A stretch of 64,000 nt of DNA from a bacterium. Lineage in GTDB: Bacteria; Hinthialibacterota; Hinthialibacteria; OLB16. The position numbers were made by a program, and so were the translations under genes. The notes under the pieces are model-generated. The model was not told the DNA's origin. It did not search any database and saw nothing but the letters and a program-made list of their open reading frames with translations. Position 1 is the stretch's first letter, and each line of letters opens with the position of its first letter. The DNA is taken from NCBI GenBank assembly GCA_022072055.1, contig JAJVIK010000004.1, positions 62,001 through 126,000 on the forward strand. Direction: 5' to 3'. Shown here one piece after another: positions 34,574 to 42,474 of the stretch.

Positions 34574-34900
34574 ATGGAAGATACCGGTTTCTCGTGGTAC
34601 ACCCTGGTCGAAGGGGAGGACCTCGCACAGGGGACATGCTTCCACTTTGTCCAGTCCCGATTCCACCCAGCTTTCCACATGATCGCGGTCTGTAAGCTTG
34701 AGAGATTCACCTCGGAAGTGAAGATCGTCGATTTCCGGAGAACATTCTCCCTCCCCATCGGATTCATGAGAGAATTGGCAAGAGGCGTCGGGCCGCGTGT
34801 CCGCCTCCTGCCCCCCTACCGCGAGCATCCCGCCCAGGCCTTTGCCCGGTTCTTTTTGCGAGTCGGCCTGCCTGTGGACATTCCGCCATTCAAGAAGTAA
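34574..34900 (+). CDS. Conserved-looking hypothetical protein
   Basis: A 108-residue protein ending REHPAQAFARFFLRVGLPVD-IPPF. I recognise this ending as like a conserved domain of unknown function found next to other small proteins in cyanobacteria and Planctomycetes, from memory only. The N-terminal part (WYTLVEGEDLAQGTCFHFVQ) has a hydrophobic strand pattern. A TTG at 34568 would add two residues. It is followed 9 bases on by rhaB but need not be linked to it. Confidence 0.55.
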   Translation: MEDTGFSWYTLVEGEDLAQGTCFHFVQSRFHPAFHMIAVCKLERFTSEVKIVDFRRTFSLPIGFMRELARGVGPRVRLLPPYREHPAQAFARFFLRVGLPVDIPPFKK

Positions 34901-34909
34901 GCCTCCTCC

Positions 34910-36397
34910 ATGCACCATTACCTCGCATTTGACCTTGGAGCGGAATCCGGGCGGGCTGTTTCAGGGACTTTGGAGGGAGGAAGAATCTCTCTGGAGGAGG
35001 TTCACCGGTTCCCCAATCAACCGGTGTTCCTGCGTGGCGCTCTCACATGGGATTTCCCCGGGTTGATGCGTGAGATGCAGACCGGACTGGGGAAGTTTGT
35101 CCGGAGGCGCGGCGAATCCCCCGCCGGGATTTCCTGCGACAGCTGGGGCGTGGATTTCGGACTGCTCGACCGGGAGGGGAATCCCCTCGCGAGTCCCATC
35201 CATTACCGGGACAAACGAACCGAGGGGATGCCGGAACAGGTCTTCTCGCGAGTCTCCAAGGAGGAAATCTACTCCCGGACCGGCATCCAATTCATGCCGA
35301 TCAACACCCTCTATCAGTTGGAGGCGCTGCACTCGCGGGGAAGTCTTCAGTGGGCGGCCACCGACAAGTTCCTCATGATGGCGGACCTGGTGAATCACCA
35401 TTTCTGCGGGGCGGAAGTGGTCGAATCAAGCCTCGCCTCCACGAGCAACCTTTTCGCCGCCAAAGAACGAGTTTGGGCCGAGGACCTGATTGATCGCTTG
35501 GGCTATCCGCGCTCCCGGTTCCCGGAGATTGTCCCCTCCGGAACACGGATCGGGACTCTGGATGATTCCCTGGTGGACCATCTCGGACTCCCCGCCGATT
35601 GCCGAAACACGCCGGTGATCGCCTCCCTTTCGCATGACACCGCGGCGGCGGTGGCGGCGATTCCATCGGACCCGAAGCGGAATTGGGCGTACTTGTCCTC
35701 CGGAACCTGGTCGCTTCTCGGAGTCGAGCTGCCGGAACCGATTCTCACCCAGGAAGCCATGCGACTGAACTTCACCAACGAGGCGGGGGCCGAGGGAACC
35801 ATCCGATTCCTCAAAAACATCATGGGGCTCTGGATCCTTCAGGAGTGCCGTCGAACTTGGGAGACTCTCGGAACGGTGTTGGATTACAGCGAGCTGGCCA
35901 CACTGGCCGCGGAGGCGCCGTCCGGATCCGCCTTCATCGACCCGGATGACCCGCGGTTTCTGCCGCCGGGGGACATGCCCGGCCGGATTCGGGACTTCTG
36001 CCTGGAAACCGGGCAGACCCCGCCCAAGGATGTGGGCTCCACCACGCTGTGTGTGTTCGAGAGTCTGGCGCTCAAGTACCGCGCGGTCCTGGAAAGCATC
36101 GAGACCCTCACCGGGAGCGCGGTTGAGGTCCTGCATCTGGTCGGCGGCGGAGGGAAGAACCGGTTCCTCAATCAGCTGGTCGCGGACATCCTCGGAATCC
36201 CTCTGTTGGTCGGACCGACCGAGGCCACCGCGATCGGAAACATTCTCGCCCAGGCCATGGCGATGAATGAGATAGGGAGCCTGGAGGAGGGGCGGCGGAT
36301 GGTGGCGCGTTCGTTTGAGATCGAGGTCTATGAGCCTTCCCCCAAGAGGGATTGGGGGGAATCCTATCGTAGCTTCAAGGGCCTTCTGGCGAGGTGA
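34910..36397 (+). CDS. rhaB: Rhamnulokinase
   Basis: A 495-residue FGGY kinase that phosphorylates L-rhamnulose in rhamnose breakdown. YLAFDLGAESGRAVSGTLEG is the RhaB-type phosphate loop (D-L-G-A-E-S-G-R), followed by WGVDFGLLDREGNPLASPIHYRD and SASTSNLF-like and SLSHDTAAAVAAIP motifs of the family. The ending VGGGGKNRFLNQLVADILG, GPTEATAIGNILAQAMAMNE is typical. No rhamnose isomerase or aldolase is adjacent, so the pathway genes are elsewhere. The 3' end overlaps the converging small membrane gene by 23 bases. Confidence 0.93.
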   Translation: MHHYLAFDLGAESGRAVSGTLEGGRISLEEVHRFPNQPVFLRGALTWDFPGLMREMQTGLGKFVRRRGESPAGISCDSWGVDFGLLDREGNPLASPIHYRDKRTEGMPEQVFSRVSKEEIYSRTGIQFMPINTLYQLEALHSRGSLQWAATDKFLMMADLVNHHFCGAEVVESSLASTSNLFAAKERVWAEDLIDRLGYPRSRFPEIVPSGTRIGTLDDSLVDHLGLPADCRNTPVIASLSHDTAAAVAAIPSDPKRNWAYLSSGTWSLLGVELPEPILTQEAMRLNFTNEAGAEGTIRFLKNIMGLWILQECRRTWETLGTVLDYSELATLAAEAPSGSAFIDPDDPRFLPPGDMPGRIRDFCLETGQTPPKDVGSTTLCVFESLALKYRAVLESIETLTGSAVEVLHLVGGGGKNRFLNQLVADILGIPLLVGPTEATAIGNILAQAMAMNEIGSLEEGRRMVARSFEIEVYEPSPKRDWGESYRSFKGLLAR

Positions 36398-36773
36398 CCG
36401 GGACGGGCTCCTCCGGGGCGTTTTGCGGCTCGGCTTGAGGGGGACGCTCCTCGGACAAGGCCCGCAGGCGCGCGATCAGAGCCTCCAGCTTCTCAGTGGC
36501 CCCCTCCGTTTCCAGTGGCTTGTGCCCGTTCCGACCGAATTCCTCAAGGAACGACTGCGCTTGTTCGTTGATCGAGTCGAGCCAGGCGGGCCAATCCTCG
36601 GGGGAACCCGGTTTGGGGTGGGAGGGCTCGGCGGGATTCTCCCGGTGGAGCAAGAGAAACAGGGTGAGCCACCCGACCACCACCAGGGGGACAAAGATCA
36701 GGAACAGCCCCGAGACCAGATCAAAAATCGGGTTGTAGCTCAAGATTCGGCCTATCTCCCTTATGATACCCAC
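36375..36773 (-). CDS. Small membrane protein of unknown function
   Basis: A 132-residue protein with one hydrophobic segment near residues 16-42 (IFDLVSGLFLIFVPLVVVGWLTLFLLL) and a Pro/Glu-rich charged C-terminal half, ending EPQNAPEEPVPVTSPEGP. It resembles no family I can name. It converges on rhaB with a 23-base overlap. Helical charged residues (EKLEALIARLRALSEERP) could form a short coiled coil. Confidence 0.55.
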   Translation of the reverse strand: MGIIREIGRILSYNPIFDLVSGLFLIFVPLVVVGWLTLFLLLHRENPAEPSHPKPGSPEDWPAWLDSINEQAQSFLEEFGRNGHKPLETEGATEKLEALIARLRALSEERPPQAEPQNAPEEPVPVTSPEGP

Positions 36774-36869
36774 CGGCTGGGCGAAGGCGCGCCGCCTGCT
36801 TCACGGTACCACGCGCGGACTTTTTCCGGCAGCGGGGCCGTAGGTGCTCGGCCAGAAAGGAGACTCAGG

Positions 36870-37211
36870 ATGGCGGAGACCCTCTTCAGTCGGATCATCC
36901 GAGGGGAAATCCCGTGTGACAAGGTGTATGAGGATGAGCGGGCGCTGGCATTCCGGGACATCAACCCGCAGGCCCCGGTCCATGTCCTGGTCATCCCCAA
37001 GGAGGAGATCGAGGATATCTCCCAAGCCCCCTTCGGGAATGGGATCCTGGACCACCTTTTCAAGGTTGCGATCCGGATCGCGGAACAAGAGGGGATCTCG
37101 GAGGGAGGGTATCGGCTGGTCATCAACAAGGGGCCGAACGGCGGGCAGTCGGTGGACCATTTGCACATCCACCTCCTCGGGGGCCGTCGCCTGACCTGGC
37201 CACCGGGCTGA
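36870..37211 (+). CDS. HIT-family nucleotide-binding protein (Hint-like)
   Basis: A 113-residue histidine-triad hydrolase. ETLFSRIIRGEIPCDKVYED and FRDINPQAPVHVLVIPKEEI form the N-terminal part, and SVDHLHIHLLGGR holds the catalytic H-x-H-x-H triad. Such small Hint/HinT proteins hydrolyse AMP-lysine and similar nucleotide conjugates. The ATG at 36870 is preceded by AAAGGAG. The methyltransferase follows 17 bases later. Confidence 0.93.
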   Translation: MAETLFSRIIRGEIPCDKVYEDERALAFRDINPQAPVHVLVIPKEEIEDISQAPFGNGILDHLFKVAIRIAEQEGISEGGYRLVINKGPNGGQSVDHLHIHLLGGRRLTWPPG

Positions 37212-37228
37212 GGAATCCCGCGCAACCG

Positions 37229-38581
37229 ATGAACAAGGAGGTCCCGGACGCTCCAGGGAGTCCCTCGCGACCCGAGGTCGTTGCCGAGGATTGCTTCAGG
37301 CAGGCGCTGGAAATCGGTAAGGCGATTCACGGGCTGGAAGAGGTCCGCCGGATGGCGGACCTCTTCCAGCGTGCGCTTGCGCTGGATCCCGCCGGACACG
37401 CTCATGCCCGAGGGCATCTGGCATGGTTGTATTTCAATTCGGGTCAGTTTGAAGCGGCGGCGAACGAGTATCTTGCCATCCTCAAGACAGACCCGAAGTG
37501 CGTGGATGCTCTCGACTATGGAGGACGGAGCCTGATTCTGTGCTCGCGGGTCGCGGAGGCGGGACCGCTGCTGATCCGCGCCGCTCGGCTCCTGCTTCCC
37601 TCACGTCGAGGATGGCGCGCCCTGGGGTGGGGGCTCCTGTGCAGTTTCCGCATTGGGCTGATCCTTCGCGGCCTCAATCGCTATCTCGCCTGGTGGATCA
37701 GCCGTCGGATCATCCGGCTGGCGGACATCTTGTCGGGTCGAAACCGGTTCTCCACCGGGGCTTACATGAAATGGGTGGCGAGAAACAACCCAGGGATCTG
37801 GAGACTCCCGACCTACAGCCGCGCCGCCGAGATGGAGTTCACCTTCACCGCGCTGGACCCACCTCCAAACGCTTTGGTGTTGGATATCGGGACCGGCCCT
37901 TCGCCGTTCATCCCCTTTGCGGCAACAAGGGGCATCATCTTAATCGGCTCGGACCCGGATGGTTGCATCCGAGACCTCCCGAGAGACTGCCTGCCGCTCC
38001 GGAGCGGAGAGCTCCAGGGTCGATTGACACTCGTCCAGGCGGATGGCCGGCGACTCCCCTTCCGCGACCATGCCCTCTCCTCTGTGGTCTCGATCTCCAC
38101 GATCGAGCATATCCCGGAGAACGGAGACATCGAGATGATGCGGGAGGTTTCCCGAATTTTGGCGCCCGGCGGACGGGCGGTGATCACCACGGAGGGGGGA
38201 AACGAGTTTCGGGATTGGTGGCGCATCCAGAGTTTCCGCGTGGGCCTTCAATATGACACACGATCCCTGGCGCTTTCGGATTCGGCCCCCGACACTTCGG
38301 TCGGGTTCTACCGGACCTATTCCCCGGACCGGCTCGTTGAGCGTCTCGGCGCCGTTGGGGGATTGGATTTGATCGAGGCGGGTTACCTGGTGGACCGACT
38401 CAGACTGCGGGGGTGGTTCCCCGATCGCCCTTCGACATTCAAGGAAAAAATCTTGAACCCGTGGCAAAGTCTGATAGGTCGGTTCGCCATGAAACGGCTC
38501 CCCTTGCCGATCCCCGAGGGGACCGACCTGACCGGCGCGGTTGCTTATTTGATTCTGGAAAAGCCATCGAAGACCGATTAG
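37229..38581 (+). CDS. TPR-containing class I SAM-dependent methyltransferase
   Basis: A 450-residue protein. Residues of the first 120 form TPR-like helices (MADLFQRALALDPAGHAHA, LAWLYFNSGQFEAAANEYLA). The methyltransferase domain starts near ALVLDIGTGPSPFIPFAATR (SAM-binding GxG loop), goes on to LTLVQADGRRLPFRDHALSS (acidic motif II) and SISTIEHIPENG, and ends LAPGGRAVITTEGG. A hydrophobic stretch at about 140-165 may form a short helix. The substrate is unknown. Its stop TAG (38579-38581) is the first triplet of repeat copy 2. It lies downstream of the HIT gene. Confidence 0.8.
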   Translation: MNKEVPDAPGSPSRPEVVAEDCFRQALEIGKAIHGLEEVRRMADLFQRALALDPAGHAHARGHLAWLYFNSGQFEAAANEYLAILKTDPKCVDALDYGGRSLILCSRVAEAGPLLIRAARLLLPSRRGWRALGWGLLCSFRIGLILRGLNRYLAWWISRRIIRLADILSGRNRFSTGAYMKWVARNNPGIWRLPTYSRAAEMEFTFTALDPPPNALVLDIGTGPSPFIPFAATRGIILIGSDPDGCIRDLPRDCLPLRSGELQGRLTLVQADGRRLPFRDHALSSVVSISTIEHIPENGDIEMMREVSRILAPGGRAVITTEGGNEFRDWWRIQSFRVGLQYDTRSLALSDSAPDTSVGFYRTYSPDRLVERLGAVGGLDLIEAGYLVDRLRLRGWFPDRPSTFKEKILNPWQSLIGRFAMKRLPLPIPEGTDLTGAVAYLILEKPSKTD

Positions 38582-38709
38582 AGCGGTTAAGGTCCGCGTT
38601 CGCGTGGAGCGCCTTGGAGTGCCACGCTCCGTCGTGGCAGGTTTTGCGGGGCCATGGGACGCGACAAAGCGCGCCCCTCCAACGCTACATTCGAGTGAGA
38701 AATGCTCTA
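38579..38709. repeat. Dispersed repeat element, copy 2 (compact)
   Basis: A 131-bp element bounded by TAGAGC (38579-38584) and GCTCTA (38704-38709). On the + strand it reads TAGAGCGGTTAAGGTCCGCG, then GGAGCGCCTTGGAGTGCCAC with arms TGCCACG and CGTGGCA (7-bp stem, 6-base loop), and ends CTCCAACGCTACATTCGAGT before GAGAAATGCTCTA. The same modules, in reverse, make up copy 1 at 28012-28307. It lies between the methyltransferase and tRNA-Tyr, and its first three bases are the methyltransferase stop. Confidence 0.72.
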
Positions 38710-38734
38710 GTTGTGCCCAAGAACAAAAGGAGCT

Positions 38735-38820
38735 TGGTGGGGGGAGGAGGGTTCGAACCTCCGTAGGCTGGCGCCGGCAGATTTACAGTCTGCTCCCTTT
38801 AACCACTCGGGCATCCCCCC
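38735..38820 (-). tRNA. tRNA-Tyr (anticodon GTA)
   Basis: On the minus strand GGGGGGA and TCCCCCC form the acceptor stem, GCAGA-CTGTAAA-TCTGC the anticodon arm with GTA, GGAGG-TTCGAAC-CCTCC the T arm, and a long variable region makes it a class II tRNA. The discriminator A and the CCA end are encoded (TGGT on the + strand, 38735-38738). It is 86 bases long with CCA. Confidence 0.96.
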
Positions 38821-38837
38821 GTCGGGAACCGCATCGC

Positions 38838-38866
38838 ACTATACCCGCGCCGGGGAGAAACCTCAA
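38838..38866 (-). promoter_or_regulatory. Promoter of tRNA-Tyr
   Basis: On the minus strand TTGAGG (38861-38866), a 17-base spacer, and TATAGT (38838-38843) stand 18 bases before the tRNA. The -35 box overlaps the end of the antiporter gene by a few bases. Confidence 0.6.
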
Positions 38867-40590
38867 CCTCCATTGGGCGCGGGTCGAAAGCGCTCGTCCG
38901 GCTCATGGCTGCGCATAAGCGCCAGGAATTCGGTGTAATTGGTGGAATCCGCGGCTTGTTGGGCCAGGCGCGCATCCTGGAAACGTCGCCCGATGTCCGC
39001 CAAGATCTCAATTTGGGCGCCGTTGTCCTCGTGGGGGGTTAGGACCAGGAAGATCAGTCGAGCGGGTTGTCCGTCGAAGGAGTCGAAATCCACGCCGGTC
39101 TTGGATAGGCCCACAGCCAATATCGGTCGCTCCAGGCTCGCCACTCGAGCATGCGGAATCGCCAACCCGTTTTCCAGCCCCGTGGACATCAGTTGCTCCC
39201 GATTCCAGACCATGTCCACCACCTCGGCATGATTGAGCGCCGTCCCCCTCACCGCCCGCTCCGAGAGTTCGCGAATGACCTCCAGTCGGTCCACTTTCTC
39301 AAGAGAGGCGACGAACTGGGAGGAGGTGAGGAAATCGGTGAACCGGAGGGGCTTCTTGCGCTTGAGGACCCGCTGGATCATCGACCCGCTGCTCAGAGAG
39401 GTCACGAGCGCCATGACCACGAGTGCGACAAACATGGGCTCGTCGATGACCTTCCGCTCCAAGGCGAGCAGTCCGAGGATGATTTCCATCGCGCCGCGCG
39501 CGTTCATGCCGAAACCGATGGCCCAGGCCTCTCGGGAGGGAAGCCCGCTCCAGCGCGCGGCCAACCCGCATCCGAGCACCTTTCCAACCGTGGCGACCCC
39601 CAGGACCACCAAAACAAGGAGCGGATCGAAGTGGTCGATGAAGTTCACCTTGAGGCCGATGCTGGCGAAGAAGATCGGCGCGAAGATGAAGGACACGAAC
39701 TGCTCGATGTTGGAGCGGGTGCGCTGACGCATGTGTTTGGAATCGCCGACCGCGACCCCGAAAAGGAACGCGCCGAAAATCGCGTGAATGCCGATGGCCT
39801 CGGTGGCGGCGGAGCTGAGCAGGGTGAGGGTCAGGATGAAACCGAGGACCCCGCCAGGCCAACTGGCATGCGCCTGTATCCAAGGCAATGCCCGGTCGCA
39901 GAGCCAGCGCCCCACGGTCAGCATCGCCGCCGCGAAACCGAGCGTGAGGAGGATGGTCCGCGCGGGATGGTGGTGGGCGCCATCCCCGGAGTCCATCATG
40001 CCGAGGATCACCCCGAAGATGTTCCAGCCGATCAGGTCGTTCATGACCGCGCCGGCCACGATCACTGCGCCGAGGTCGGTGCGGTAAAGGTTCAGGTCAA
40101 GCAGAATCTTCGCGATGACCGGGAGCGCGGAGATGGTCAGCGCGGTGGCGAAGAAAAGGGAGAAGACCAGCGGATCGGGTGGAGGTGTCCTCAGGAGCGC
40201 ATCCTGAAGGAACCAGGCGATGGGGAACGAGATCGCGAAGGGAACCACGATCCCCGACACCCCCACCGCGATGGCGACATTCCCCTGCCTCCAGCAGGAG
40301 GACAGGTCCACCTCCATCCCAGCGACCAGGAGGAACAGGGTGATCGCCACCAGGGTGAAGCCCTCAAGGGCCAGATCAATGGCCCCCTCGGGGGGGAAAA
40401 GAGTGGCGGAGAATTCGGGGGCAAGGGCGCCAAGGACTGTGGGGCCGAGCAGGATCCCGGCGAGGATTTCCCCCAGGACCGACGGCTGGTGAAGCCTGCG
40501 CGCCACTTCCCCAAGGATTCGCGCCATTCCGAGGAGGACCCCCACGGAAAGCAGGAAAAAGGTTATGTCGTGGTTGGATAGCCCGGACAT
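38863..40590 (-). CDS. Cation/proton antiporter (CPA2) fused to a PTS-EIIA-like domain
   Basis: A 575-residue fusion. Residues 1 to about 400 are a KefB/NhaA-type CPA2 membrane domain of about 12 helices (QPSVLGEILAGILLGPTVLG, LTISALPVIAKILLDL, VMNDLIGWNIFGVILG). The cytoplasmic C-terminal domain of about 150 residues resembles nitrogen-PTS EIIA (FLTSSQFVASLEKVDRLEVI, GLENGLAIPHARVAS with the phosphohistidine, and VFLVLTPHEDNGAQIEILAD). The ion is probably Na+ or K+; control by phosphotransfer is an inference. The start at 40590 aligns exactly with the paralogue beside it, which has the same length and sequence pattern. Confidence 0.88.
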   Translation of the reverse strand: MSGLSNHDITFFLLSVGVLLGMARILGEVARRLHQPSVLGEILAGILLGPTVLGALAPEFSATLFPPEGAIDLALEGFTLVAITLFLLVAGMEVDLSSCWRQGNVAIAVGVSGIVVPFAISFPIAWFLQDALLRTPPPDPLVFSLFFATALTISALPVIAKILLDLNLYRTDLGAVIVAGAVMNDLIGWNIFGVILGMMDSGDGAHHHPARTILLTLGFAAAMLTVGRWLCDRALPWIQAHASWPGGVLGFILTLTLLSSAATEAIGIHAIFGAFLFGVAVGDSKHMRQRTRSNIEQFVSFIFAPIFFASIGLKVNFIDHFDPLLVLVVLGVATVGKVLGCGLAARWSGLPSREAWAIGFGMNARGAMEIILGLLALERKVIDEPMFVALVVMALVTSLSSGSMIQRVLKRKKPLRFTDFLTSSQFVASLEKVDRLEVIRELSERAVRGTALNHAEVVDMVWNREQLMSTGLENGLAIPHARVASLERPILAVGLSKTGVDFDSFDGQPARLIFLVLTPHEDNGAQIEILADIGRRFQDARLAQQAADSTNYTEFLALMRSHEPDERFRPAPNGG

Positions 40591-40670
40591 GTCAGTCACG
40601 CAACAAAGCCCCGCCAGAGGGGAGCGTTACTCGGAAACGAGCGGGAAGGTTAGACCGAGGGTCAGCTCTT

Positions 40671-42398
40671 TCAAAGAGCGACGGCGGGAGTGGGGTTCAC
40701 CTCCGCAGGTTCGTGGCTTCGCATCAGCGCCAGGAATTCCGTGTAATTGGTGGATTCGGCGGCCTGTTGGGCCAGGCGTGCATCCTGGAAGCGCCTGCCG
40801 ATGTCCGCCAGAATCTCAACCTGGGCGCCGTTATCCTCCCGTGGAGTCAACAACAGGAAGATCAAACGGGCCGGCTGTCCGTCGAAGGAGTCGAAATCCA
40901 CCCCCGACCTGGATATTCCAACCGCCAGGATCGGGCGCTCCAGGTCCGCCAAGCGGGCATGAGGAAGCGCCAACCCGTTCTCCAAGCCGGTGGACATCAA
41001 CTGTTCTCGCCGCCAAACCGTCTCGATCACTTTTTCGTGATCCAGCGAGGTTCCCTTGACAGCCCGCTCGACCAATTCGCGGATGACCTCGAGCCGGTCA
41101 ACCTTCTCCAGCGAAGCCACGAAGTGGGAAGACGAGAGGAAATCCGTGAAACGAAGAGCCTTTCTCCGCTTAAGAACCCGCTGGATCATCGCCCCGCTCC
41201 CCAGCGAGGTCGTCACCGCCATTACGACAAGGGCGACAAACATCGATTCATCAATGGCGCCAAGTTGGAGCGCGTAGAGTCCAACGATGATGGCCATGGC
41301 GCCCAACGCGCTCATCCCGAACCCCACCGCGATGGACTCGCGCCGGCTCAAACCGCACCAGGATGCGGCCAGGCCGCAACCGACAACCTTCCCAAAGACC
41401 GCAATAACCAACGTGAACACAACCAGGCTTGGGGAGAAATTCGAAACGAAATCGACTCTCAAACCGATGCTCGCGAAGAAGAGCGGCGCGAAGATGAACG
41501 AAACAAACTGATCAATCGTGGTCCGTGTCCGCTGACGGAGGTGGCGCGAGTCCCCCACCGCGATTCCAAAAAGAAAGGCGCCAAAGAGCGCGTGGACCCC
41601 GATCCATTCGGTCAAGGCCGCGCTGAGTAGCGCCAGGGTGAAGATGAAACCGAGAACCCCGCCCGGCCAACTGGTATGCGCCTGAAGCCACGGCAGCACT
41701 TGGTTCAGCGTCCACCTTCCCAAGGTGAGTAGCGCCAAGGCGTATGCCAAAGTCAATCCAAGGGTGGGGAGTGGGTTCAGGAGCGTGCTCCCCCCTGATT
41801 CGACCATCCCGATAAGGACGGCGAAAATGTTCCACCCGATCAGATCGTTCAGAATCGCGCCCGCGATGATGATGGTCCCGACATCCGTGCGAAACAGATT
41901 GAGGTCCATGAGGATTTTGGCGATGACCGGAAGGGCGGTGATCGAAAGCGCGGTGGCGAAGAAAAGCGCGAGAACCATCGGATCAGCGGATGAATTCCCG
42001 ACAATCTTGTCGAGGAAAGACCATCCCAAGAGAAAGGCGCAGGCGAAGGGAAAGAGGAATCCCACCAGACCGACCACGATTGCGGCTTTCCCTTGACGAA
42101 ACGCCAGGGAAAGGTCCACCTCCATGCCCGCCACGAGCAAGAAAAAGGCAATCGCGGTGGAGGTCATCCCTTCTAGGGCGACTCGGGTCGGACCGGCGGC
42201 CGGAAAGACCTCCGCGTACCACTCGGGAAAGAAGTGCCCCACAACTGTCGGTCCGAGCAGGACCCCGGCCAGGATTTCTCCAAGGACGGAGGGCTGGTGG
42301 AGACGGCGCGCAAGCTCACCGAGACCCCGCGCCGCGCCCAGAAGGATCCCCATGGACAGAAACAATATGGCTGTGTCGTGGTGAGAAAGGGTCTCCAT
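40671..42398 (-). CDS. Cation/proton antiporter (CPA2) fused to a PTS-EIIA-like domain, tandem paralogue
   Basis: A second 575-residue copy with the same build: RLHQPSVLGEILAGVLLGPT, SITALPVIAKILMDLN, ILNDLIGWNIFAVLIGMVES in the membrane part and TDFLSSSHFVASLEKVDRLE, GLENGLALPHARLADLERPI in the EIIA-like part. The C-terminal domain is closer to its neighbour than the membrane domain is; several stretches are almost identical, which points to a tandem duplication. It lies 80 bases upstream of the first copy on the same strand. Confidence 0.88.
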   Translation of the reverse strand: METLSHHDTAILFLSMGILLGAARGLGELARRLHQPSVLGEILAGVLLGPTVVGHFFPEWYAEVFPAAGPTRVALEGMTSTAIAFFLLVAGMEVDLSLAFRQGKAAIVVGLVGFLFPFACAFLLGWSFLDKIVGNSSADPMVLALFFATALSITALPVIAKILMDLNLFRTDVGTIIIAGAILNDLIGWNIFAVLIGMVESGGSTLLNPLPTLGLTLAYALALLTLGRWTLNQVLPWLQAHTSWPGGVLGFIFTLALLSAALTEWIGVHALFGAFLFGIAVGDSRHLRQRTRTTIDQFVSFIFAPLFFASIGLRVDFVSNFSPSLVVFTLVIAVFGKVVGCGLAASWCGLSRRESIAVGFGMSALGAMAIIVGLYALQLGAIDESMFVALVVMAVTTSLGSGAMIQRVLKRRKALRFTDFLSSSHFVASLEKVDRLEVIRELVERAVKGTSLDHEKVIETVWRREQLMSTGLENGLALPHARLADLERPILAVGISRSGVDFDSFDGQPARLIFLLLTPREDNGAQVEILADIGRRFQDARLAQQAAESTNYTEFLALMRSHEPAEVNPTPAVAL

Positions 42399-42474
42399 CC
42401 GATCTCGCTTGCCTCAGAGATGAAGGAGATTAGGGGAACTTACGTCCCCAGCCAATCCCATGGCGAGACCGGCA

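Noticed and set aside
39151-40581. 476-residue open frame opposite the first antiporter
   Set aside because: Same reason; the antiporter has full family motifs on the other strand.
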